Source: Candidatus Eisenbacteria bacterium (GTDB lineage Bacteria; Desulfobacterota; Binatia; DP-6). Taken from it: a stretch of 63,680 nucleotides of DNA. Positions 34,956 to 44,077 of the stretch are shown one piece after another. Location: NCBI GenBank assembly GCA_035577985.1, contig DATJZY010000170.1, forward strand, positions 1 through 63,680, given 5' to 3'. The notes under the pieces were generated by a model that was not told the origin of the DNA, did no database searches, and saw nothing but the letters and a program-made list of their open reading frames with translations. The first letter of the stretch is position 1. Every line of letters begins with the position of its first letter. A program made the translations under genes and the position numbers.

Positions 34956-36133
34956 GCCGGGACTCCCAGCATCTCCGCGGCGATGTCGGCCGCGCGCGCC
35001 GCCGCTCCACCACGCCCGAGGCGCGCACGCACCGAGCGCAGGTCGGCCAGCATTGCCGCCCGGCGTCCCGGCGTCTCCAGGATGGCACGCGCGGTGGCGG
35101 CGATGCGCGTGCTCGTCGCCTGCCCCTGCAGGAGCTCGGGGACGATCTCGCGCCCCGCGACGATGTTCGGCATGCCGATGTGCTCGACGCCGCGGATGAG
35201 GATGCGCCCGACGGCGTACGTCAGCGCCGCCGTCCGATACACGATCACCATCGGACACTCGAGGAGCGCGCACTCGAGCGTCGCCGTGCCCGACGTCACC
35301 AGCGCAATGTCGGCCGCGGCCACGAGATTGTACGTGTCGCCGGCGATGACCGGCACGTCGACGCCGGCCCGGCGGACGAACGGCTCGACCTCGCTGTGCG
35401 CGACCGTGTGCGCGAGCGCGAGCGCGAACTGGCGGTCGCGAGCGACCGCCAGCTCGCGCACCGCGCCCAGCATGTCCGGCAGGAGGTAGTCGATCTCCTT
35501 CGATCGGCTCCCTGGCAGCAGAACGACGAGCGACTTCGCGGGGTCGAGACCGTGTTCGCGCAGCGTCGCGTCGCGCGCTCGGGTCGCACGCGCGCGGTCG
35601 AGCAACGGATGCCCGACGAACTCGACCGCGCACCCCTGGCCGGCGTACAGCTCCGGCTCGAACGGGAACACGACGGCCAGCCGATCGACCCGGCGAGCGA
35701 TCGTCCGCACGCGCCCCCGGCGCCAGGCCCAGACCTGGGGGCCGATGTAGTAGAGAACCGGGACGCCGGCGCGCTTGGCGGCCCGTGCGACGCGCAGGTT
35801 GAACTCGGGAAAGTCGACGAGGACGCAGAGGTCGGGCGGTTCGGTTCGCAGCGTGTGCACGAGCGCCCGATAGAGGCGCACGAGGGCGCGCAAGCGGCTC
35901 GCGCCCTCGACGAGTCCGATGGTCGAGATCTCGCCCGCATCGCCGATGGTGCGCATCCCCGCCGTGCGCAGCCCGGCGCCGCCGATCCCGAACACCTCGA
36001 GGTCGGGCACCCGCGTGCGCAGGGCGCGCAGGAAATCGGCGCCGTGGACGTCGCCGGACGCCTCTCCCGCCACCATGAGCACCCGGCTCGTGGCAGGCGA
36101 GGTCACGGCTCGCGACGCACCGCTGGTCGCCAT
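34952..36133 (-). CDS. lpxB: Lipid-A-disaccharide synthase
   Basis: Joins UDP-2,3-diacylglucosamine and lipid X at the membrane. The 393 residues show VLMVAGEASGDVHGADFLRAL, GIGGAGL, VDFPEFNLRVARAAK, YYIGPQVWAWRRGRVRTIAR, FPFEPELY, FVGHPLLD, VVLLPGSRSKEI and TSGTATLECALLECPMVIVYR. ATG 36133 shares one base with the stop of the oxidoreductase gene (TGATG). Confidence 0.95.
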   Translation of the reverse strand: MATSGASRAVTSPATSRVLMVAGEASGDVHGADFLRALRTRVPDLEVFGIGGAGLRTAGMRTIGDAGEISTIGLVEGASRLRALVRLYRALVHTLRTEPPDLCVLVDFPEFNLRVARAAKRAGVPVLYYIGPQVWAWRRGRVRTIARRVDRLAVVFPFEPELYAGQGCAVEFVGHPLLDRARATRARDATLREHGLDPAKSLVVLLPGSRSKEIDYLLPDMLGAVRELAVARDRQFALALAHTVAHSEVEPFVRRAGVDVPVIAGDTYNLVAAADIALVTSGTATLECALLECPMVIVYRTAALTYAVGRILIRGVEHIGMPNIVAGREIVPELLQGQATSTRIAATARAILETPGRRAAMLADLRSVRARLGRGGAAARAADIAAEMLGVPA

Positions 36134-37095
36134 CACTCCCCGATGGCGAACTGCGCGGCCCGGACCTCCGTCTCGACGCTCTCGCGCACCACGTGTGCCA
36201 CCTCGAGCGCGCGAAGACCGTCCCAGCCCGTCACCGGCGGCGTCTCGCGGGCCTCGACCGCGCGGACGAACGCGGCGATCTCGACGGCGAGCGCGTCGCC
36301 CGGGGGGACGTCGAGCTGCTCGAAGGAGAGCTGCGGCCGCCCGCCGTTGCCGGCCTCGCGCCGGCACACGCGCACCTGTCGTTGATCGAAGTCGACCGAG
36401 AAGTAGCCGTCGGCCTGGAAGACGCGGAACTTGCGCTCGCGCTTGAGCGACACGCGGCTCGCGGTCACGTTGGCGATGCAGCCGTTGGCGAAGCGCAGGC
36501 GTGCGTTCGCGATGTCCACCGACGGCGTCAGCACCGGCACGCCGATCGCCTCGACCGCGCGCAAGGGCGATGGCACCATCGCCAGCAGCAGGTCGATGTC
36601 GTGGATCATGACGTCGAGCACGACGTCGACGTCGGTCCCGCGCTCGGTGAACGGCGCCATCCGCTGGCACTCGATGAACCGCGGCTGGACGATGAGACCC
36701 TCGATCGCCCGGATCGCGGGGTTGAAGCGCTCGAGGTGGCCGACCTGGAGCACCAAGCCGCCGCGCACGGCGAGCTCCAGGAGCTCCTTGCCCTGCTCGA
36801 CGGTGGTCGTGAGCGGCTTCTCGATCAGGAGATCGATCCCCGCCCGCAGCAGGTCGCGCGCAACCGCATGATGATGCTGTGTGTTGACCGAGACCGTTGC
36901 GCAATCGACGCGCCCGGCGAGCTCTGCGTGATCCATGTACGGGGTCGCCCCGACCTCGGTGGCGACGGCGCGGCACCGGTCTTCGTCGACGTCGACCACC
37001 GCAACCAGGTCGACGTCGGGATGCGCAGCGTACTTGAGCGCGTGGAAGCGCCCGAGGTAGCCCACCCCCACGACCGCGACGCGCAGCCGGCTCAC
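36133..37095 (-). CDS. Gfo/Idh/MocA oxidoreductase, possible UDP-GlcNAc 3-dehydrogenase
   Basis: A 320-residue NAD(P)-dependent sugar oxidoreductase: VAVVGVGYLGRFHALKYAAHPDVDLVAVVD (Rossmann), EKPLTTT (EKP motif), VGHLERFNPAIRA, and VMIHDIDLLLAMV with the catalytic histidine region. A gene of this type is common between lpxI/lpxA and lpxB in delta-type lpx operons. In Acidithiobacillus and Leptospira such an enzyme (GnnA), with the aminotransferase GnnB, makes amino-linked lipid A. No GnnB is visible here, so the role is uncertain. It overlaps lpxI by GTGA. Confidence 0.83.
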   Translation of the reverse strand: MSRLRVAVVGVGYLGRFHALKYAAHPDVDLVAVVDVDEDRCRAVATEVGATPYMDHAELAGRVDCATVSVNTQHHHAVARDLLRAGIDLLIEKPLTTTVEQGKELLELAVRGGLVLQVGHLERFNPAIRAIEGLIVQPRFIECQRMAPFTERGTDVDVVLDVMIHDIDLLLAMVPSPLRAVEAIGVPVLTPSVDIANARLRFANGCIANVTASRVSLKRERKFRVFQADGYFSVDFDQRQVRVCRREAGNGGRPQLSFEQLDVPPGDALAVEIAAFVRAVEARETPPVTGWDGLRALEVAHVVRESVETEVRAAQFAIGE

Positions 37096-37925
37096 GTCTC
37101 CCCCATGGCGGCGGGATCGACGGCCACGACGGCGATCTTCGCGTCGTTGGCGAGGGCGATCGTCTGCGCCCGTTCCAGGACGATCGTGCGGCCCGCCTCC
37201 ACCGCCAGCACGCGACCGCGGACCTCGGCGATCGTGCGGATCGTCTCGGGTCCGATCGCGGGCAGGTCGAAGCGCAGATCCTGGATCGGCTTCGACGCCT
37301 TCACCACGACGATGTCGCCGTTCACGAGCTGGCCGGCGCGCCGAATCGTCGCGTCGGTGCCCTCGATGCCCTCCACGGCCATCACCGTACCGCCGCGCAC
37401 GACGACGCTCTGACCGATGTCGAACCGGCCGATCACCTTCACCACCTGGAAGCCGAAGCGGATGTCGGCCCACTCCTCGGCGGTCGGCTCCCGGGTGCCG
37501 AGCACGCCCGGGGCGGGAACGATCTCCTCCAAGTACGTCGTCGACTCCACCACGCGGATGCCTTCCGATTCGATCTCGGCCGCAATCGTGCGCAGGAGCA
37601 GATCGTCGCGCAGCTTGCCGACCCGTGCAATGGCCGTGAGGGCACGGGCATCGGGGCGGATCTCCCGGAAGAAGCCGGGCTTCGTGACGCCGCCGACCAT
37701 CACCGTCCGCGTGACCTGGTGTGCCTTCAGGGCGTCGATGACGGCCTGGAGCTGGCCGGGCTGGACCCAGGTGATCGCCTTCACGTGATGCACCAGCTCC
37801 GGCGCGGTCTCTCCCCGGTGCGCGACCGCGAGCACCTCGACCCCGCGGCGGCGTGCCGTGCGCGCGAACAGGACGGGGAACTGCCCGCTCCCGGCGATGA
37901 GACCGATGCGTTCGGGCGCGCTCAT
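37092..37925 (-). CDS. lpxI: UDP-2,3-diacylglucosamine pyrophosphatase LpxI
   Basis: Hydrolyses UDP-2,3-diacylglucosamine to lipid X; LpxI replaces LpxH in many alpha- and delta-type bacteria. The 277 residues begin MSAPERIGLIAGSGQFPVLFARTARRRG and contain VGGVTKPGFFREIRPD, KLRDDLLLRTIAAEIESEGIRVVESTTYLEE and the C-terminal MRFDLP-like QDLRFDLPAIGPETI. ATG 37925 overlaps the lpxA stop by ATGA. No LpxH is visible in the window. Confidence 0.94.
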   Translation of the reverse strand: MSAPERIGLIAGSGQFPVLFARTARRRGVEVLAVAHRGETAPELVHHVKAITWVQPGQLQAVIDALKAHQVTRTVMVGGVTKPGFFREIRPDARALTAIARVGKLRDDLLLRTIAAEIESEGIRVVESTTYLEEIVPAPGVLGTREPTAEEWADIRFGFQVVKVIGRFDIGQSVVVRGGTVMAVEGIEGTDATIRRAGQLVNGDIVVVKASKPIQDLRFDLPAIGPETIRTIAEVRGRVLAVEAGRTIVLERAQTIALANDAKIAVVAVDPAAMGET

Positions 37926-39037
37926 CGGCACACCCCCCGCGTCGACGTCTCGACGAACCGTACGAGCCGCTCCACCTCCGGGACGTGCCCGCCCTCGGCC
38001 CGCGCGCGCTCCCGCGCGCTGTCGCGCATTCCGCCACCCTGGAAGAGCGTGCGATACGCGTGCTTCAAGGCGCGCATCGCGTCGGCCGAGATGCCACGCC
38101 GCTGGAGCCCGACCGTGTTGAGGCCGAAGAGGCGTGCCCGATCGCCCGCGACCGTACAGAACGGCGGCACGTCCGAGGACACCATCGCCCCGGCGGCGCA
38201 GAGCGCCGACTCGCCGACACGTGCGAACTGATGCACGCCGACGAGGCCGCCGATGATCGCGAAGTCCTGGATGACGACGTGGCCGCCGATTGCCGCGCCG
38301 GCGGCGACGACGATGTTGCTCCCGAGCTGGCTGTCGTGGCCGATGTGCGCCGAGACCATGAGGAGGCATCCGCTCCCGATCCGCGTCACGTTGCCGCCGC
38401 CTTCGGTCCCCCGGTGCACCGAGGAGTGCTCGCGGATGTTGTTGTCGTCCCCCATCTCCAGTCGCGAAGGCTCGTCGCGGTACTTGAGGTCCTGCGGCGG
38501 CGTGCCGACGGCGGCGAACGGGAACACCCGGTTGCGCTCGCCGAGCGTCGTCGGTCCCGTGACGACGGCGTGCGCGCCGACCCACGTCCCGGCGCCGAGC
38601 CGGACGTTCGCGCCGATCGTGGCGTAGGGTCCCACCCGTACGCCGGGCGCCAGCTCCGCACCGCGCGACACGACCGCGGCCGGATGGACGCGGGCCCCCC
38701 GCGGCGGCTCGAGGCTCAGCTCGACCTCCGCGATCGGCGCGGCGCCGCTCGTCACGACGCCCCGCACCCGTAGCGGCGCCGACGCCCGCACGACCTCGAC
38801 CGAGAGGTCGAGGATGTCGCCCGGCAGGACGGGCCGCCGAAAGCGCGCTCGATGCACCGCCCCGAGCGCCACGTCCTCGCCCTCGCCGACGGCGAGGGCG
38901 CCCAGCTGTGCGATCGCCTCGCACAGAAGGACGCCCGGGAACACCGGCGCGCCTGGGAAGTGCCCTGCGAAGTACGGATCGTTCGCGGAGACGAGCTTAC
39001 GCCCCGTGGCGCGCGTACCGCGCTGGACGTCGGTCAC
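37922..39037 (-). CDS. lpxA: Fused FabZ dehydratase and LpxA acyltransferase
   Basis: From GTG 39037 there are 371 residues in one frame. Residues 1-112 are a FabZ-like 3-hydroxyacyl-ACP dehydratase with catalytic His26 in AGHFPGAPVFPGVLLCEAIAQ and Glu40. Residues about 116-371 are UDP-GlcNAc acyltransferase LpxA: left-handed beta-helix hexapeptide repeats, the catalytic His234 in SAHIGHD (aligning with E. coli His125), and GLVGVHQFARVG. FabZ homology (RFPLRLVDRV) continues upstream of this GTG without ATG, GTG or TTG. A CTG at 39094 would restore it and give 390 residues. It overlaps lpxI. Confidence 0.9.
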   Translation of the reverse strand: MTDVQRGTRATGRKLVSANDPYFAGHFPGAPVFPGVLLCEAIAQLGALAVGEGEDVALGAVHRARFRRPVLPGDILDLSVEVVRASAPLRVRGVVTSGAAPIAEVELSLEPPRGARVHPAAVVSRGAELAPGVRVGPYATIGANVRLGAGTWVGAHAVVTGPTTLGERNRVFPFAAVGTPPQDLKYRDEPSRLEMGDDNNIREHSSVHRGTEGGGNVTRIGSGCLLMVSAHIGHDSQLGSNIVVAAGAAIGGHVVIQDFAIIGGLVGVHQFARVGESALCAAGAMVSSDVPPFCTVAGDRARLFGLNTVGLQRRGISADAMRALKHAYRTLFQGGGMRDSARERARAEGGHVPEVERLVRFVETSTRGVCR

Positions 39038-39108
39038 CCGATCGACGAGCCGCAGCGGGAAGCGCCGTGCGCCCGTCGCACTCTCGGCTATCAGCTCGGC
39101 GCTCGTGA

Positions 39109-39705
39109 CTACTCCCCGCCACCGCCGTCGGGGGCGCCACCCGGCACGACCCCCGGCAGGCGCTTGCCTCCGGCGCGCGCCTTGTTCGGATTGGCGTTGT
39201 ACAACTTGATGACCTCGTCGGTGATGTCGGTCGACTTGTCGCTGTAGAGCAGGGATCCGCTCGATGCCTCGAGCACGACCGTATACGCGTGCTCCTTACC
39301 GTATTCCGCGACGATGCCGTAGATCTGCTCCACGATGCCGGACGTGAGCTCGCCGTCGGTGCGCTTGAGGTCGCGCTGGAAGTCCTCGTATTTGCGCTTG
39401 AAATCGAGCGTCTTCGATTCGAGCTCCTTCTCCAGGTCGCGCCGCTGATCCTCCTTCAGGACGAGCGCCTTCTTGTCGAACTCCTCGCGCGCCTTGTCGA
39501 GCTCGTCGCGCTGCTTCTTCAGCTGGTCCTGCGCCTTCTCGAACTTGGCCTTCACTTGATCCTTGGCCCGCTTGCCCGCGTCGCATTCGTTGAGGGCGCG
39601 CTGCATGTCGACGACCGCGATCTTGATGTCGGCGGCGCTCGCCCACATGGCGGCGGCGAGCACGAGCGCGATCGCGGACACGAAGATGGTACCGTGCTTC
39701 ATCAT
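39109..39705 (-). CDS. skp: Periplasmic chaperone Skp/OmpH
   Basis: Periplasmic chaperone that holds outer-membrane proteins for BAM. The 198 residues have a signal peptide (MMKHGTIFVSAIALVLAAAMWASA, cleavage near ASA-AD), an IKIAVVDMQRALNE beta start and a long charged coiled coil (about 45-130), then a glycine/proline-rich tail. Two adjacent ATGs (39705 and 39702) follow a GGAGACAAGAGG ribosome-binding region right after bamA; either may be used. lpxD, which often follows skp, is absent here. Confidence 0.92.
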   Translation of the reverse strand: MMKHGTIFVSAIALVLAAAMWASAADIKIAVVDMQRALNECDAGKRAKDQVKAKFEKAQDQLKKQRDELDKAREEFDKKALVLKEDQRRDLEKELESKTLDFKRKYEDFQRDLKRTDGELTSGIVEQIYGIVAEYGKEHAYTVVLEASSGSLLYSDKSTDITDEVIKLYNANPNKARAGGKRLPGVVPGGAPDGGGGE

Positions 39706-39719
39706 CACCTCTTGTCTCC

Positions 39720-42070
39720 TTAGAACTGGAACGGTCCCCCGAACGAGAAGAGAATCAGGCTCTTGTGGTCGTGCGGCTTGTCCTTGAGCGGCACGCCGGC
39801 CTCGACCCGCAGCGGACCCAGCGGCGACAGCCAGCGGAGCCCGAGACCGGTCGCGACACGCACCTGGTCGAGGGTGAAGCCGTCGTCGCCGAACGCATTG
39901 CCGGCGTCGACGAACGCGACGCCTTTCAACCCGATCGATTGCACGATCGGAAAGATCACTTCGTTGTTGAGGATGTACTGCGAGCTGCCGCCGATCGGGG
40001 TCGTGGAGATGGTTACTCCGAAGCGGTTCTTGCGCCCCTCGTACGGCCCCAGCGACCGGCTCTCGAAGCCGCGGATCGTGTTGATGCCGCCCGGGAAGAA
40101 GCGTTCGAAGAGCGGCAGGGACTGGCCATCGAGGCCTTCGTTGCCGAAGCCGTATGCGAGCTGGGCGCCGAACGAGTACGTGAAGTCGCCCCACTCCTTC
40201 GAGTGCAGGAAGGTGTAGTACCACTTCCCCTTCGCTTCCGCCTTGAGGAAACGATCGCCGCCGAGGCCCGCGACCTCGACCGACACGTCCTGGACCGAAC
40301 CGGCCGTCGGATCGAAGGAGTGGTTGAGCGTGTTCCGCGTCAGGCGCGGGGTCACGCTGCTGATGAAGCTCGTCCCCTCCTCGATGCGGATCGACTTCGG
40401 GGCGTCGAAGCCGATGTCGTTGATCCTCGCTTGCTCGATCCGGTAGTCGATCCCCGCGCGAATGTCCTCGAGCGGGAAGCCCCAGAGGTTGTCGTAGCCC
40501 CACGCCGTCACCGGGTAGGTGAACGAGATGCTGCCGCCCGTGCCCTCACGGGCGAACTCGTCGAAGCGCAAGCGCCAGCTGAACGCGTCGAGACCGACGG
40601 TGAGCGGCGTGCCGCGGAAGTACGGCTCCGTGAACGACAGGATGATGTTGCGGCGCACCGAGCCGACGTCGGCGTTGACGACGAGGCGCTGCCCGCGGCC
40701 GAAGAGGTTGTTCTCCTGGATGCGGACGTTGAAGAGCAGGCTGTCCGCGGAGCTGAAGCCGGCGCCCGCGCTGAAGGAGCCCGTCTGCGCTTCCTTCACG
40801 TCGACGACCACGTTCATCTTGTCCTCGACGGCGCCCTTGCGGGTCGTGATGTTCACCTCGGAGAAGAAGCCGAGGCGCTGCAACGCCTCGCGGCTCTTGC
40901 GGAGCTTCGTCCCCGAGAAGAGCTCGCCTTCCTGGAGCCGCATCTCGCGCCGGACGACCTGGTCGCGCGTCTTCGTGTTGCCGGTGACGTCGATCCGATC
41001 GACCGTGACCGGCGAGCCGCGATCGACCTGGAACACGACGTCGACCGTCTTCTTCTCCACGTCGACCTGGGTGTCGGGGTCGATCTTGGCGAACGCGTAG
41101 CCGTCCTCGGACATGCGATCCGTCAGCAGCTGCACGTCGTCGCGGAGCGTGCTGGCTTCGAACGTTTCGCCCTGCTTGGTCGCGAGCTTCGGCATGACGT
41201 CCAGCGTGATCTCCGGTACGTCCTTGCCGACGACGCTGACCTTCCCGACGGTGAACTGCGCGCCCTCCTCGATCTTGATGAGGACCGTGAGCTCCTCTTC
41301 CTTGCGCTCGACCTTGGGCTCGTCGATGTGCACCGTCACGTAGCCGTGGTCGTAGTACCAGGCCGTGAGGCGCTCGACGTCCGCCTTGAGGACGTCGCGA
41401 TTCAGGTTCCCCGCCCCGGTGATGAACGAGATGATCGACTCTTCCTTCGTCTGCATGATGCCGCGCAGCGTGCGGCTGCTGAAGGCTTCGTTGCCCTCGA
41501 AGGTGATGTCACCGATCCGGACGAGGCTGCCCTCGGTCACGCTGTACTTGACGTCGACCTCGTTCTCCCCGACGGGCGTCGTCTCGTACGTGATCGACGC
41601 GTCGAGGTACCCCTTCTCGGCGTAGAGCTTCTTCGCGGCCTCGATGCCCTCGCGCGCCTTGCCGGGGTCGAGAATGGTGTGCGGGCGGATGCGTAGCGCG
41701 CCCTCGACCTCTTCCTTCTTCACCTCTTCGGTGCCCTCGATCTCGACGCTGCGTACGAGGGGTCGCTCCTTCACCTCGAAGGTGATCACCACGCCGCGGG
41801 GCTCGTTCGCCGACTCGGCCGTCACCTGATCGAAGAAGCCCATCGCGTAGACGGCGCGGATGTCCTTGTCGAGCGTGTCGCGGTCGAACGGCTTGCCCGG
41901 CTGCGACTGCAGGTGCACGCGGATCGCATCCTCCTCGACGCGGACGTTGCCCTTGATGTCGATGCGCAGGATCGGCGGCTCCGCGCCGAGGCCCAGAGTC
42001 GCGCCGAGGGCGAGCAGCCACCCCGCGATCGCGAGCACGCCCGAGCGCCCGCCCCACATCCCCCGCCCGC

Positions 42071-42074
<4 letters not shown>
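39720..42074 (-). CDS. bamA: Outer membrane protein assembly factor BamA
   Basis: Core of the BAM complex that folds beta-barrel proteins into the outer membrane. The 784 residues have a signal peptide (about 1-30, ending GLGA), five POTRA domains (about 34-425, e.g. [19 protein letters not shown] and [21 protein letters not shown]) and a 16-strand barrel to a terminal phenylalanine (FGGPFQF). The L6 loop motif is [13 protein letters not shown], the usual VRGF/Y position. ATGA overlap with lolD upstream; skp follows. Confidence 0.96.
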
Positions 42075-42805
<731 letters not shown>

Positions 42806-42811
42806 GGTCCG

Positions 42812-44077
42812 CTACTCATACCGGATCACTTCGACGGGAACCAGGCTGGCGGCTCGTCGCGCCGGCGACAGGGCGGCCAGCACGCAGATGGCGATCGACA
42901 CCGTCCCCACGACGATGAAGTTGAGCGGCTCCATCCGCACCGGCAGCGTCGTCACCAGGAACACGTCCTTCGGCAGCTCGATGAACTGATAGCGGGCGAG
43001 GACCCAGCAGCCGGCGAGACCGAGCGCGCTGCCGATCAGCGTTCCCGCGACGCCGATGACGGCGCCCTTCAGGACGAACACGCGCGCGATGGCGCTGGCC
43101 GACGCGCCCATGGACTTGAGGATCGCGATGTCGCGCCGTTTTTCCTTTACCACCATGGTGAGCGTGGCGAGGATGTTGAAGGCCGCCACCACCACCACGA
43201 GGCTGAGCACGATGCCGTACACCACCTTTTCGAGCTTCAGGGCCGAGAAGAGGTTGCGGTTCGCCTCCATCCAATCGCGCGCCCGATACGGGAACCCACC
43301 GAGCGCACCCTCGAGCCCGCGCGCGACCTCACGCGCCGTGTAGATGTCGCGCACGCGCACCTCGAGCGCGCTCACGTCGTCCTTCAAGTCGAAGAACTTC
43401 TGGGCGTCGCCGAGGCCCATGTACGCGAGCGTCGTGTCGTAGTCGTACATGCCGGAGTCGAACAACCCGCCCACGACGAAGCGCTTGATGCGCGGCACCA
43501 TGCCCGCCGGCCCCGGCGTACCGAGCGGCGAGATCACGTTCACGGTGTCACCGACGGTCACGCCGAGCTGGCGCGCCAGCTCCTGCCCGATGAGGATCGC
43601 GCCGAGCTGCACCCGTCCGCCCCCTTCCTCCGGCGGCAGGGTCACCTCGTGGGGCGTGCTGAGCGCCCCGAGCGATCCCTTGCGCAGGTGGTGCTCGACG
43701 TCGACGACCACGTCGCCCGCCGCGGGATCGATCGCGCGCACGACGACGCCCGACACGCCCCGGCCGAGGGCGACCATCGCCTGCCCGTAGACGACCGGGC
43801 CGGCGGCCACGACGCCGTCGACGCCACGCACGCGCTTCAGGGCGTCGCGCCACTCGTCGAGCGGGCCGCTGTAGCTGGTGACCGTGATGTGCGGGTTGAA
43901 GCCGAGGATCTTGTCGCGCAGGTCGCGCTCGAGCCCGGTCATGACTCCGAGCACGATCAACAGCGTCGCGACGCCGATCGTGACGCCCACGAGCGAGATC
44001 ATGGAGATGAGCGACAGCGGCGACGACTTCCGCCGTCCACGCAAGTAGCGCAGGCCGACGAAGAGCTCCCAGATCAC
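42812..44077 (-). CDS. lolC: Lipoprotein-releasing system permease (LolC/E family)
   Basis: Inner-membrane permease of the Lol complex, 421 residues. It has an N-terminal membrane helix (about 20-45, in FVGLRYLRGRRKSSPLSLISMISLVGVTIGVATLLIVLGVM), a large periplasmic domain (about 50-265) and three C-terminal helices with the FtsX-like RRDIAILKSMGAS motif. Only one LolC/E gene is here, so it may form a homodimer, as LolF-type permeases are proposed to do. GTG 44077 overlaps lysS by GTGA. Confidence 0.93.
   Translation of the reverse strand: MIWELFVGLRYLRGRRKSSPLSLISMISLVGVTIGVATLLIVLGVMTGLERDLRDKILGFNPHITVTSYSGPLDEWRDALKRVRGVDGVVAAGPVVYGQAMVALGRGVSGVVVRAIDPAAGDVVVDVEHHLRKGSLGALSTPHEVTLPPEEGGGRVQLGAILIGQELARQLGVTVGDTVNVISPLGTPGPAGMVPRIKRFVVGGLFDSGMYDYDTTLAYMGLGDAQKFFDLKDDVSALEVRVRDIYTAREVARGLEGALGGFPYRARDWMEANRNLFSALKLEKVVYGIVLSLVVVVAAFNILATLTMVVKEKRRDIAILKSMGASASAIARVFVLKGAVIGVAGTLIGSALGLAGCWVLARYQFIELPKDVFLVTTLPVRMEPLNFIVVGTVSIAICVLAALSPARRAASLVPVEVIRYE

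Noticed and set aside
31822..35088. 1088-codon frame suggesting an MsbA-WaaA fusion
   Set aside because: Upstream of about 33180 it is out of frame with msbA, which has its own intact frame. Only the last 452 codons are WaaA.
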